Shown: positions 44,790 through 55,497 of the stretch, in pieces
Position numbering within the stretch: the stretch's first letter is position 1
Layout: each line of letters starts with the position of its first letter
Assembly (NCBI RefSeq): GCF_024661895.1
Contig: NZ_CP102453.1
Location: forward strand, 2,666,001-2,730,000
Direction of reading: 5' to 3'
Length of the DNA: 64,000 bases
DNA from: Fundicoccus culcitae
GTDB lineage: Bacteria > Bacillota > Bacilli > Lactobacillales > Aerococcaceae
Made by a program: the position numbers and the translations under genes
Notes under the pieces: model-generated
What the model saw: the letters and a program-made list of their open reading frames with translations, nothing else
The model's database searches: none
Told to the model about the DNA's origin: nothing

Positions 44790-45056
44790 ATGCTAAAACC
44801 ATTACAAAAGAGAATCGTTATTGAATATCCAGAAGTTGAAGAAACGACCGCTAGTGGATTGGTATTACCAAGCTCTGCTAAAGAAAAGAAACAAACAGGT
44901 TTCGTTGTATCAATCGGTAATGATATTGACGATGAAGATGGCATCAAAGTTGGCGATCAAGTTATCTTTGAGCAACACGCCGGTACTGAAGTTACCTACG
45001 AAGGCAAAGATTATTTAGTAATTGATATTAAGCATATCCTAGCGGTATTAGCTTAA
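44790..45056 (+). CDS. groES: Co-chaperonin GroES
   Basis: 88 residues, slightly shorter than the usual 94. LKPLQKRIVIEYPEVEETTASGLVLP includes the opening strand and mobile loop that binds GroEL; GDQVIFEQHAGTEVTYEGKDYLVID follows. The mobile loop is compact. First gene of the CIRCE-controlled operon, GGAGGG ribosome binding site. A copy of GATATTTATT (45076-45085) lies in the short gap to groEL. Confidence 0.96.
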   Translation: MLKPLQKRIVIEYPEVEETTASGLVLPSSAKEKKQTGFVVSIGNDIDDEDGIKVGDQVIFEQHAGTEVTYEGKDYLVIDIKHILAVLA

Positions 45057-45110
45057 GTTCACGTTTTAAATAGAAGATATTTATTAGAAAAGATGACGCA
45101 GTTCATCTAA

Positions 45111-46772
<1,662 letters not shown>

Positions 46773-46802
46773 TCACCGTTCAAATATCGCGCTTAATTTC
46801 GA

Positions 46803-46848
46803 AAGTCGTTGTATTAGATTGTTCTAATGCAACGGCTTTTTTGCTTTT
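46803..46848 (+). terminator. Terminator of groESL
   Basis: AGTCGTTGTATTAG and CTAATGCAACGGCT form a long stem with one or two imperfect positions, followed by TTTTTT. Confidence 0.85.
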
Positions 46849-47124
46849 TACACTACAAATTTTTAGTACATAAGAGTATAATAAGTTTAGCTATACACAA
46901 TCTTTATATTTTTTGAAGAAATTAAAAGAATTTACAGTTTGTTTTTTCAAAATCATGTATAATGTAGGAAGTTAATGAAAAAGCTTGCTAGCTTAACGTT
47001 TGAAACGAACTCGCTTTTTGAAAAATTTTAACTAAATATCTCTGCGACACCGCTTTTCCTACTGCATCCATTCAAAACAAACTGACAAAATTCCATCCTA
47101 TACGAAACGGCGAGGTATTATACA
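46849..47124 (+). promoter_or_regulatory. Leader region of the polysaccharide genes
   Basis: A TATAAT at 46958-46963 is a good -10, although the -35 is weak. Downstream, AAAAAGC (46978-46984) and GCTTTTT (47013-47019) could form an attenuator-like hairpin. The 15-mer ACTAAATATCTCTGC is at 47031-47045. The leader would be about 155 nt long. Confidence 0.4.
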
Positions 47125-48978
47125 ATGAGTGAGAACCAAAACTTATCCAAGGTAATTGTTAATTATGTAGAAAAATTGACTCCTATACAGAAAAAAGTTA
47201 TTTGGTTTTTTATTGATTTATTGATGTTTTCCTTGGGAACATTTGCGGCTAACCTGCTCTACTTAACGATCATTGATTTATCATTTGGCTATTTAGTGAG
47301 CTATACGTTACTTTCATACGCTATTTTCTTAGTGGTGAGACGTTTCATTCCTTTGAGTTCTAGTATTCATCGTTACACGGGTATTATCGATTATGTCTTT
47401 ATATTTGCCATGACCATTTTTTCAGCAGCAGCTTCAGGTCTTATCACGTATTTTATTTTTAACGAACTATCGTTAAGATTTATCTTTTTATCAGGCACTA
47501 TTAGTGCTTTGTTAGTGGTTGGCACGCGGGCGTTATGGTACATTATTTATTTAAAACGAAATGTTCGAAGTGGACGCGAAGAACCGCAACGTAAAGTCGT
47601 TTTGATTGGTGCCGGTGATGGTGGTTCGGTCTTTATGCAAAATTACCGTCGGCGGCCAACGGATTTACAAGTGGTGGCAATTCTAGATGATGATCCTGCC
47701 AAACATAATCAAAAAATCGGTGGTGTGTCGGTGGTAGGTGATTTAAGCAAGCTTCATCAAGTTATCGTTGACTTGCAAGCCAATGAGGCGGTTATTGCCA
47801 TCCCGTCATTAAAACCAGAAGAATATGAACGGATTATTAAAATTTGTAACGAAGAAAAAATTAAAGTTTACAAAATGCCAGAAGTCGAGGATGTCTTACT
47901 CGGTATTCACCAACAAGATACGCAATTAAAAGAAATTGATATAGCGGATTTATTAGGTAGAGATGAAATTGCTTTAGATGAAGAGCCCTTAAGTAAAGAG
48001 TTGGAAGGCAAAGTGATTGCTATTACAGGAGCGGGTGGTTCCATCGGGTCTGAAATCGCACGCCAAGTGAGCAAGTATAATCCGCAAAAGCTTTTATTAA
48101 TTGGTCATGGTGAGAATTCGATTTATTTAATTAACGGGGAATTAACAGCCAATCGCAGTCATATGATTCAATATGTGCCAATCATTGCTGATATTCAAGA
48201 TTATGATCGTATCTTACAAATTTTTGAAACAGAAAAACCGGATATTGTTTATCATGCAGCGGCCCATAAACATGTTCCCTTGATGGAAGCCAACCCTTCA
48301 GAAGCTTTGAAAAACAATATTATGGGAACCTATAATGTCGCTCGGGCCGTTGATATGGCCAATGTTGGTAAAATGGTGATGATTTCGACCGATAAAGCCG
48401 TGAACCCTCCCAATGTGATGGGGGCTTCGAAGCGAATTGCCGAACTGATTGTGACCGGCTTTAACGAAGTCAGTCAATCGACTTATTGTGCGGTGCGTTT
48501 TGGGAATGTCTTAGGTAGTCGTGGGAGTGTTATTCCACTCTTTAAAAAGCAAATTGCTGAAGGTGGTCCAGTGACAGTCACTGATTTTCGTATGACGCGT
48601 TATTTTATGACCATTCCAGAAGCCAGTCGTTTAGTTATTTATGCTGGAACCTTTGCAGCTGATGGGGAAGTTTTCGTTTTGGATATGGGTGAACCGGTTA
48701 AAATTATTGATTTAGCCAAGAAGATGATTTTACTGTCAGGCTATACCTTGGATGAAATTGGTATTGTTGAAGTGGGTAAACGACCTGGTGAGAAGTTGTA
48801 TGAAGAATTAATTGCCTCTGATGAAATGACCAAACGTCGCGTGAATGAAAAAATTATTGTCGGAAAAGTTATGAAGATGCCACTTGAGGATATTAATGCC
48901 TTTATCACGGAACTTGACACGACACCGCAAAAGGAACTTAAAGAAAAAATCATTGCTTTTGCGAATTCAACTACATAA
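47125..48978 (+). CDS. Membrane nucleotide-sugar 4,6-dehydratase (FlaA1/CapD family)
   Basis: 617 residues. Four membrane helices in residues 25-145 are followed by a CoA-binding-like Rossmann domain (VVLIGAGDGGSVFMQNY) and a catalytic SDR domain beginning VIAITGAGGSIGSEIARQV. HAAAHKHVPLME and STDKAVNPPNVMGASKR contain the catalytic region, in which the usual tyrosine position is replaced as in CapD/FlaA1-type enzymes. It acts on a UDP-N-acetylhexosamine in the first step toward amino- or deoxysugars for capsule or glycans. It heads a three-gene set with LCP and CpsB-type proteins. Confidence 0.88.
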   Translation: MSENQNLSKVIVNYVEKLTPIQKKVIWFFIDLLMFSLGTFAANLLYLTIIDLSFGYLVSYTLLSYAIFLVVRRFIPLSSSIHRYTGIIDYVFIFAMTIFSAAASGLITYFIFNELSLRFIFLSGTISALLVVGTRALWYIIYLKRNVRSGREEPQRKVVLIGAGDGGSVFMQNYRRRPTDLQVVAILDDDPAKHNQKIGGVSVVGDLSKLHQVIVDLQANEAVIAIPSLKPEEYERIIKICNEEKIKVYKMPEVEDVLLGIHQQDTQLKEIDIADLLGRDEIALDEEPLSKELEGKVIAITGAGGSIGSEIARQVSKYNPQKLLLIGHGENSIYLINGELTANRSHMIQYVPIIADIQDYDRILQIFETEKPDIVYHAAAHKHVPLMEANPSEALKNNIMGTYNVARAVDMANVGKMVMISTDKAVNPPNVMGASKRIAELIVTGFNEVSQSTYCAVRFGNVLGSRGSVIPLFKKQIAEGGPVTVTDFRMTRYFMTIPEASRLVIYAGTFAADGEVFVLDMGEPVKIIDLAKKMILLSGYTLDEIGIVEVGKRPGEKLYEELIASDEMTKRRVNEKIIVGKVMKMPLEDINAFITELDTTPQKELKEKIIAFANSTT

Positions 48979-49004
48979 TAATTATTTTGAATGGAGACAA
49001 ATGG

Positions 49005-49847
49005 ATGAAAAAGGGATTAATATGGCTTGTCGTGATGTTATTTATGTCAATGTTACCCGTTGGAATGGCTCAAGCAGAAGAAGGAACAAGCTCAGATACA
49101 GCTAGTGAAAAAAGCTTTTCAGTTTTGCTGTTAGGTGTCGACACCGGTGATTTAGGCCGGATTGAACAAGGACGGTCCGATGTCATGCAAATTATGACCG
49201 TGAACCCGTCTGAGCAGCACATAACGTTATCTAGTATTCCAAGAGACACCTATGTTAATATCCCAGGTTATTACATGGATAAAATTAACCATGCCTACGC
49301 TTTTGGTGGAGTTGAGTTATCGAAAGCCACGGTTGAAGAATGGTTAGGTATTACGATTGATAATTATGTGGTGGTTAACATGAGCGGTTTAAAAGAAATT
49401 GTTGATGCCGTTAATGGGATTACCGTCGTTCCACCAACCAGTTTTTCCATTGGTGGTTATGATTTTGTCGAAGGGGTTGAAACCCGTTTAGATGGTGAAG
49501 CTGCTTTGGCTTATTCACGGGAACGTTATACATCGGGTGGCGATTATGCCCGTCAAGGGCGTCAACGTGAAGTCATTGAAGCCGTCATGAAAGAAGCCGT
49601 TAATCCAGCGGTGTTGGCTAACTTACCACAATTATTAAATGCTTTTTCCGATAATATTGATACGGATTTAGATTTAATGGACATGCTTAGTTTGTTCACT
49701 AAATATGCCAATAGCGATTATACGGTGGACAATTACCAATTTACGGGCGAAGGTGCCATGATTGATGGTATTTATTATGAAATGATTTATGATAGTTCTT
49801 ATACGGAGATACTTGGCTACATCAAAGCCGATTTACAGGTCGAGTAG
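49005..49847 (+). CDS. LytR-CpsA-Psr (LCP) family glycopolymer transferase
   Basis: 280 residues from the ATG at 49005 (TGGAGA seven bases upstream); the longer frame from TTG 48987 spoils the signal sequence. A signal/anchor (GLIWLVVMLFMSMLPVGMAQA) is followed by the LCP domain: LLLGVDTGDLGRIEQGRSDVM, SIPRDTYVNIPGY with the key arginine, DKINHAYAFGG and YSRERYTSGGDYARQGRQREV. LCP enzymes attach teichoic acids or capsule to peptidoglycan outside the membrane. It lies between the sugar dehydratase and the CpsB-type gene. Confidence 0.9.
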   Translation: MKKGLIWLVVMLFMSMLPVGMAQAEEGTSSDTASEKSFSVLLLGVDTGDLGRIEQGRSDVMQIMTVNPSEQHITLSSIPRDTYVNIPGYYMDKINHAYAFGGVELSKATVEEWLGITIDNYVVVNMSGLKEIVDAVNGITVVPPTSFSIGGYDFVEGVETRLDGEAALAYSRERYTSGGDYARQGRQREVIEAVMKEAVNPAVLANLPQLLNAFSDNIDTDLDLMDMLSLFTKYANSDYTVDNYQFTGEGAMIDGIYYEMIYDSSYTEILGYIKADLQVE

Positions 49848-49860
49848 CAGCGGTATTTAT
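49846..49860 (-). repeat. Dispersed 15-mer, inverted (GCAGCGGTATTTATT)
   Basis: Overlaps the last bases of the LCP stop codon and ends five bases before the GGGAGG of the CpsB-type gene. Confidence 0.5.
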
Positions 49861-49879
49861 TAAAAGGGAGGGCGAACCA

Positions 49880-50668
49880 TTGATAATTGATTTACATTCG
49901 CATTTATTGCCGGGCGTTGATGATGGCGCCAAAACACTCGAAAAGTCATTGGAACTAGCACGGATTGGTGAAAAAGAAGGTGTCGAACATCTTGTCTTAA
50001 CCCCTCACCACCGCAACGGTGTGTATGTTAATCATAAGAAAGATGTTATTGCAGCGGCTGATAAATTACAGGCGGAGTATGAACGCCATAACCTAGCGAT
50101 GAAAGTCTATCCCTCGCAAGAAATTCGTTTGACCGAGCAATTTTTTGAAGATTTTTATGCCAATAATTTGTTATCTTTAGATGCTGAAGGACGGTATTAT
50201 TTGATTGAGTTTCCAACGGCGTCTGTGCCATCGTTCACCAAGGGGATTTTTGAAGAGTTGCTTCAAATGGATCGCATTCCGGTCATTGCCCATCCAGAGC
50301 GGAACCAGGTTTTGCAAAAAGATTTTCGTTTAATGTATGAGTTGATTGAGATGGGGGCTTTGGCTCAGATTACCAGTTCGAGTTACAGTGGTTATTATGG
50401 GGAAGAGCTGCAAAATATTAGTCGCGAGATGATTAAAGCTAATCTGGCACATATTATTGCTTCAGATGTCCATCACTTGGATTTTAGACCGTTTAATATG
50501 GAAGCCGCCTTTGAGCAGCTGACAGCGGATTTCGGTGAGGAAACCACGACGTATTTTAAAGAAAATGCCCGCCATATTTTTAATGGGGATGATGTTCCCC
50601 GCCGTAAGCCCGTCGAACCCGGCGGCAAAGGCAAGAAGAAATTTAATTTGTTTAAGTTCTTCAAGTAA
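49880..50668 (+). CDS. CpsB/CapC-type tyrosine-protein phosphatase (PHP domain)
   Basis: 262 residues. MIIDLHSHLLPGVDDGAKT holds the metal-binding HSH and D, LTPHHRNG and YPSQEIRLTE further ligands, and VIAHPERN and SDVHHLDFRPF complete the manganese site. CpsB enzymes dephosphorylate the capsule tyrosine kinase CpsD; no cpsC or cpsD is in the window. The start is a TTG eight bases after GGGAGGG. The C terminus is a basic tail (GGKGKKKFNLFKFFK) that could touch the membrane. Confidence 0.88.
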   Translation: MIIDLHSHLLPGVDDGAKTLEKSLELARIGEKEGVEHLVLTPHHRNGVYVNHKKDVIAAADKLQAEYERHNLAMKVYPSQEIRLTEQFFEDFYANNLLSLDAEGRYYLIEFPTASVPSFTKGIFEELLQMDRIPVIAHPERNQVLQKDFRLMYELIEMGALAQITSSSYSGYYGEELQNISREMIKANLAHIIASDVHHLDFRPFNMEAAFEQLTADFGEETTTYFKENARHIFNGDDVPRRKPVEPGGKGKKKFNLFKFFK

Positions 50669-50678
50669 ATATCACTGC
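50664..50678 (+). repeat. Dispersed 15-mer AGTAAATATCACTGC at the cpsB-type stop
   Basis: Includes the TAA stop codon of the phosphatase gene. A second copy follows 70 bases later (50735-50749). Confidence 0.55.
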
Positions 50679-50686
50679 TTCGAACG

Positions 50687-50734
50687 TGTCCGGACTTTTA
50701 ATGATGGTTGATCATTAGAAGTTCGGCTTTTTTT
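50687..50734 (+). terminator. Terminator of the polysaccharide genes
   Basis: GTCCGGACTTTTAATGAT and GATCATTAGAAGTTCGGC pair imperfectly over 16-18 positions, followed by TTTTTTT. Confidence 0.8.
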
Positions 50735-50749
50735 AATAAATATCGCTGT
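50735..50749 (+). repeat. Dispersed 15-mer AATAAATATCGCTGT
   Basis: Directly follows the terminator T tract and precedes the MerR gene by 56 bases, the same placement as the copy after rex. Confidence 0.55.
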
Positions 50750-50805
50750 TTTTCGCTTGACCTTTCCCTTACGTCAAGCTTTATACTAATGGTTGAGGTG
50801 AGGAA

Positions 50806-51573
50806 ATGCCATACACAATTGGACAATTAGCTCGGTTAACGGGTGTGACAACACGGACCTTAAGACATTATGATGCGATTGGCTTACTGAAGCCATCAGA
50901 AGTTTTGGAAAATGGCTATCGGATCTATCATGAGGATGATGTAGCACGCTTGCATCAAATTTTGGTTTACCGGGAATTGGGCTTTGAACTAAATGCCATT
51001 AAAGATATTTTGACCACGGATCAATATAATCGCATGGTTGTGATGGAAAATCACCTTGACTTGCTTGCGCAAGAAAAGCAACGCATCGAAGCTTTAATTC
51101 AATCCGTCGAGTTGGCGATGCAAAAAAGTAAGGAGGGTTTACCGATGAGTGAACAGGATTTTGACGTATTTAAACGCGAAAAGATAGCGGCTAACGAAGC
51201 GCAATACGGCGAAGAGATTCGTGAAAAGTATGGTGCCGAGGTAGTTGAAAAGTCCAATCAACATTTTTCTAAGATGGATAAAGACAGTTATGCGAAGATT
51301 GAAGCGTTAACTGTTGAGCTGGGGGAATTGTTGGCGAAACATGTCGCCGATAATCATCCATTAGGTGATGCAGGGCAACTGATTGCCAAGAAACATGCCG
51401 AGTTTCTTAAAGCAGCTTGGCCAGATGGCTTATTCAGTCAAGAAGCGCACTTGGGCTTGGTTGAGATGTATACCCTAGATGACCGCTTTAAAGCATATTA
51501 CGACGCCTTCGCAGAAGGCGCGACGGATTATTTGTATGCAGCCGTGGTTGGATTTTATTGGGTGGAGGAGTAG
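50806..51573 (+). CDS. MerR-family regulator with TipAS domain
   Basis: 255 residues. The N-terminal MerR winged helix (YTIGQLARLTGVTTRTLRHYD then GLLKPSEVLENGYRIY) is followed by a coiled-coil dimer helix and, from about residue 130, an all-helical TipAS domain that in TipA binds thiopeptide and other peptide antibiotics. MerR proteins activate promoters with long spacers; none is recognised nearby, and no adjacent target gene is obvious. GGTGAGG precedes the ATG closely. Confidence 0.88.
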   Translation: MPYTIGQLARLTGVTTRTLRHYDAIGLLKPSEVLENGYRIYHEDDVARLHQILVYRELGFELNAIKDILTTDQYNRMVVMENHLDLLAQEKQRIEALIQSVELAMQKSKEGLPMSEQDFDVFKREKIAANEAQYGEEIREKYGAEVVEKSNQHFSKMDKDSYAKIEALTVELGELLAKHVADNHPLGDAGQLIAKKHAEFLKAAWPDGLFSQEAHLGLVEMYTLDDRFKAYYDAFAEGATDYLYAAVVGFYWVEE

Positions 51574-51579
51574 GTTAGT

Positions 51580-51815
51580 TGGGGTGGGGTAGTTGGAGAG
51601 GGATTGTTGGAGTGGGATAGTTGGAGTAGGGTAGTTGGAGAAGGATTGTTGGAGTGGGTTTGTTGGAGTAGGATTGTTGGAGAAGGATTGTTGGAGTAGG
51701 TTTGTTGGAGTGGGTTAGTTGGAGTAGGGTAGTTGGAGTGGGGTAGTTGGAGTGGGGTAGTTGGAGTAGGTTTGTTGGAGAAGGATTGTTGGAGTGGGTT
51801 TGTTGGTTTGGTTGA
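51580..51815 (+). repeat. G-rich TTGGAGTAGGGTAG tandem repeat
   Basis: About 16 imperfect units of 12-16 bases combining TTGGAGTAGG, TTGGAGAAGGATTG and TTGGAGTGGG. Strong strand asymmetry (almost no C). It does not form arm-type hairpins, but has several GG/GGGG tracts. A short relative lies at 16557-16605, also directly after an operon. Confidence 0.75.
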
Positions 51816-51939
51816 GGTGCTGGTGGAAGTAGTGGCGAGTGGCTTGGTTGAGTCTCATTTTTGAGTCTTGCCGAGCTGCTTTTTTTGTTCTGGAGAAGTA
51901 TGCGAACCCATCAACCTCAGTTAGGTATATAAATGGAGG

Positions 51940-52110
51940 AAGATAGTTTCTGCTACTAAGGTTAAAATAGATAGGTGGCGAGGAGGTGAGTTGGCATCGC
52001 CGGCTAAATAGATAGGTGGCGAGGAGGCGGGTTGACATCGCCGGCTAATTCCACATAATCCCGCAAGTGGAATATGCTAGTCGAGTTAGTTCCACTTAGT
52101 TGGTAAATGA
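51940..52110. repeat. GATAGGTGGCGAGGAGG direct repeat and GTGGAA palindrome
   Basis: Two 40-bp units (about 51969-52047) each contain GGTGGCGA...TCGCCGGCTAA, able to pair GGCGA with TCGCC. They are followed by a GTGGAA...TTCCAC palindrome (52065-52099). Confidence 0.6.
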
Positions 52111-52184
52111 GGAGTAAAAGCCGTGTGCGTTGAGTGATTTGGCGGAGGAAACAGTGGGCTATGAAGATGACTACCGATTAGTAA

Positions 52185-52665
52185 CTTTCTTACTCTGATA
52201 AATTCTATCTGTTAAGCTAATCTTTAGTTTACTGTCTTTTTAAACGCTATATTGTAGTTCGTCGGTAAAACGAACTACATTTTTATAGTTCGTTGGTAAA
52301 ACGAACTACATTTTTATAGTTCGTCGAGAGAACGAACTACATTTATATAGTTCGTTGTTAAAACGAACTACATTTTTATAGTTCGTCGAGTGAACGAACT
52401 ACATTTATATAGTTCGTTGTTAAAACGAACTACATTTATATAGTTCGTTGTTAAAACGAACTACATTTTTATAGTTCGTCGAGAGAACGAACTACATTTT
52501 TATAGTTCGTTAGTAAAACGAACTACATTTTTATAGTTCGTTTGCCATTCGAAGCTATCTTTCTAACTCCGTTCCCAATTCGGAGCTAACTTTCTTACTC
52601 CATTCACCATTCGAAGCTAACTTTCTAACTCCGTTTGCCATTCGAAGCTAACTTGCTTACCACAT
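52185..52665. repeat. TAGTTCGTT hairpin array, locus 2 (about 9 units)
   Basis: Nine units of 31-32 bp (52254-52543) between the same flanks as locus 1: TAACTTTCTTACTCTGA on the left and repeated CCATTCGAAGCTAACTTTC on the right, here in about four tandem copies (52545-52660). The remaining 52666-52918 has no recognisable gene or repeat. Confidence 0.85.
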
Positions 52666-52918
52666 TGACGATGAGTTACAAGGCAAGAAATTAAAAAGCG
52701 TTGAATATCTGAGAATTGTGAGTAATTTAAAAAACCCCGTCATTTGAAAATCTCTATGAGTGCTTTTTACCCTCTCCAATTCGCCCCACGAAAACAAAAA
52801 AAGCAGCCAAGATTCAAAAGAACCCTGACCGCCATCAGCCGCCATCAAACCGCCACCCAAACCACCTACTTCCCTCAATTAAACCGCCACCCATCTCCAT
52901 CCCCCATCTTACACTATA

Positions 52919-53758
52919 CTACCCAAACGGATTATAAAATCGGCCTTGATTGATCACAAAGCAATACACACCCACCGCTGTAATAGCTAAAGTAACCATA
53001 ATTGCTAATACATCGTTGCGATCAAAGGGCTTAGCTGAATACCAGCTGCGTTTTTTCTCCTTACCGAAACGGCGTAAGGTCATGGCTTGGCTTATCACTT
53101 CAATGCGTTCTAAGCTTGAGAAAATTAAGGGCATAATAATTTGGGCAGAATGCTTAATCCGTGAAACCAGCGACGCTTTTTCACTCATTTCAATACCACG
53201 GGCTTGCTGGGCTTGGCGGATATTTAAATAGGATTGTTGAATATCAGGAATGTAGCGTAAGGTCAAACTCACGGCATAGGCAATCCGATACGAAACGCCG
53301 ACACGATTCAAACTGGAGGCAAACTCGCTAGGATTGGTCGTTAACATAAAAATCAGCGCAAAAGGGATGGTCGCAAAATATTTAATGGCGATATTTAATT
53401 CATAAAAGAGTTGCTCCCACGTTAAGCTATAACGGCCGATGCCTTCCCATAACACCGTCCGTGACTGGTAAATGTCAACGCCGTATTCCGGTTCGAAAAT
53501 ATAAATCATCACCAAATTGATGAGTGAAATCGCCGTTACAATATACACCACCATACGGATATCTCGCCAACGAATCTTGGCAAAATACATCAGCACCACC
53601 GCAAACACGCTCACACCTAATAAAAAGCGAGTGTCGTAAGAAGTCATGGTAATGACGGACAAAATTAAAAAACAAATTAATTTTGAAGCCCCGCTCAATC
53701 GGTGCACAAATGTATTGCGCGGAAGGTAACCTAAAACAGCCTGTTGCTGTTGGCTCAT
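52919..53758 (-). CDS. ecfT: ECF transporter transmembrane protein EcfT
   Basis: 279 residues with about five membrane helices. The cytoplasmic coupling region contains RQAQQARGIEMS, the first Ala-Arg-Gly motif, and a degenerate second motif in QAMTLRRFG. EcfT joins the ATPases to the vitamin-binding S component. The start overlaps the ATPase stop (ATGA), so the genes are translationally coupled. Confidence 0.92.
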   Translation of the reverse strand: MSQQQQAVLGYLPRNTFVHRLSGASKLICFLILSVITMTSYDTRFLLGVSVFAVVLMYFAKIRWRDIRMVVYIVTAISLINLVMIYIFEPEYGVDIYQSRTVLWEGIGRYSLTWEQLFYELNIAIKYFATIPFALIFMLTTNPSEFASSLNRVGVSYRIAYAVSLTLRYIPDIQQSYLNIRQAQQARGIEMSEKASLVSRIKHSAQIIMPLIFSSLERIEVISQAMTLRRFGKEKKRSWYSAKPFDRNDVLAIMVTLAITAVGVYCFVINQGRFYNPFG

Positions 53759-55494
53759 GTTGGGTCAACCTCCCTTCCTCTTTGTTGCCGTTCATATGCA
53801 ATAAAAGCTTTCAATAAATCGTTAATAGAGACATCTGGCAATAAAGCCCCAACTTGATACAATGACGTTGGGTGTAAGTCAGCCTCTTCAATCAACTCTT
53901 TTCGCGCGAACAATTCACTGGGAGCTAAGTCCGCTAACAATTGACCGCCACTAAAAACTAACGAACGCGTCGTGTACTCTTGAATGAGATGCATGTCATG
54001 CGAAATCATCAAAATCGTCATTTGGTATTCCTGATTAATCGTTTCTAAAAACCGCATCATATCCGAATAATGAGCATAATCTTGCCCAGCCGTTGGTTCA
54101 TCTAAAATCATCACCGACGGTTGCAAGACTAAAATACTGGCAATGGTCACCCGCCGCTTTTGTCCATAGGACAACGCACTAATTGGCCATTGACGAAACG
54201 GGTACAAACCACAAATCTTGAGCGTGTTGTAGACGCGCGTTTCAATCTCTTCCGCATCCACACCGCGATTCACCAACCCTAAAGCCACCTCGTCAAAAAT
54301 CAAGTTCTTTGAAATCATATGATTAGGGTTCTGCATCACATATCCAATCGAATCCGCAATTTCCTTTATCGACAAGTCACGAATATTTTGACCTTTTAAA
54401 TAAATATCCCCATGCGTCGGTCGCAAGAAACCACCGAGTAATTTAGCCAAAGTCGATTTACCGGCTCCGTTTGAGCCGACAATACTCACCATTTCACCAG
54501 CAGCAATTGAGAAATTCACATTAGCTAAGGTTTGTGAGCGCGCATCTTCATCGTAAGCAAAGCTAAGCTGCTTGACCTCGATCAACGACTGAGAAGCAGG
54601 GGTATTTATTGGGGGGTGGATGGTTTTTGTCCAAGAGGCGATGGTTTGTCGTTGTTCAGCGTTCAGCATATCGGGGCGGAAGGCGCCGAGTTGCTTTATG
54701 GACGCTAAATCGATGCCGGCATAGTCCAACAAATCCAAATATAAGGGTTGACGGACGCCTATCGATTCTAAAATATCGGACCGCAGCAGGGCGTCGGGCG
54801 TCATATTAGCAATTAAGTGGCCGTCGTGCATCACAAGGATGCGGTCGACATTTGTGGATAAAGCCTCTTCTAACCGGTGTTCAATAATTACGGTGGTCAA
54901 GTTTTGGCGTTGGCTCAGACGGTCGATGAGGCGCATGGTTTCATAGCCGGACGCAGGATCGAGGTTGGCCAAGGGTTCGTCGAATAACAAAATGGGCACT
55001 TGATCAATTAACACGCCAGCGATGGACACCCGCTGCTTTTGACCACCCGATAGTTGATGCGGGGTATGGTCATGCAGTTCTTCAATGTCCAATTCATTCA
55101 TCCACTGGGACACTTGTTTTTTCATCACGTGCTGGTCGACGACGTCATTTTCCAAAGAAAAAGCAATATCTTCAGCAACGGTCAAGCCAACGAATTGCCC
55201 ATCGGTATCTTGCAAGACCGTCCCGATGGAAAGCGATAAATCAAAGAGTGACACATCTTTCGTCGATTTACCTTGAATTAAGATTTCACCGGTCAAGTCC
55301 CCATCATAGGAGTAGGGAACTTGTCCATTGATGCACTTGGCCAAGGTTGATTTTCCGGAGCCGGATGGTCCGATAATCAGGACCGTTTCACCAGGATAAA
55401 TGGCGAAAGAGATATCGATTAAATTGGGTTCGGCTTGGCTTTGATACTTAAAATTTACCTGTTTAAATTCAATGATTGGTTGTCTGTCATTCAT
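53755..55494 (-). CDS. Fused double ECF/cobalt-type ATPase (YkoD-like)
   Basis: 579 residues with two complete ABC ATPase domains in one chain. Domain 1: [37 protein letters not shown]. Domain 2: GSNGAGKST, LSYGQKRRVTIASIL (tyrosine in place of the second signature residue), MILDEPTAGQD. This fusion replaces the separate EcfA1/EcfA2 pair. It powers the transporter formed with EcfT and the S component on either side. Two copies of the GATATTTATT-type motif lie in the gene (54399-54408 and the variant 54596-54610). Confidence 0.9.
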   Translation of the reverse strand: MNDRQPIIEFKQVNFKYQSQAEPNLIDISFAIYPGETVLIIGPSGSGKSTLAKCINGQVPYSYDGDLTGEILIQGKSTKDVSLFDLSLSIGTVLQDTDGQFVGLTVAEDIAFSLENDVVDQHVMKKQVSQWMNELDIEELHDHTPHQLSGGQKQRVSIAGVLIDQVPILLFDEPLANLDPASGYETMRLIDRLSQRQNLTTVIIEHRLEEALSTNVDRILVMHDGHLIANMTPDALLRSDILESIGVRQPLYLDLLDYAGIDLASIKQLGAFRPDMLNAEQRQTIASWTKTIHPPINTPASQSLIEVKQLSFAYDEDARSQTLANVNFSIAAGEMVSIVGSNGAGKSTLAKLLGGFLRPTHGDIYLKGQNIRDLSIKEIADSIGYVMQNPNHMISKNLIFDEVALGLVNRGVDAEEIETRVYNTLKICGLYPFRQWPISALSYGQKRRVTIASILVLQPSVMILDEPTAGQDYAHYSDMMRFLETINQEYQMTILMISHDMHLIQEYTTRSLVFSGGQLLADLAPSELFARKELIEEADLHPTSLYQVGALLPDVSINDLLKAFIAYERQQRGREVDPT

Positions 55495-55497
55495 AGC

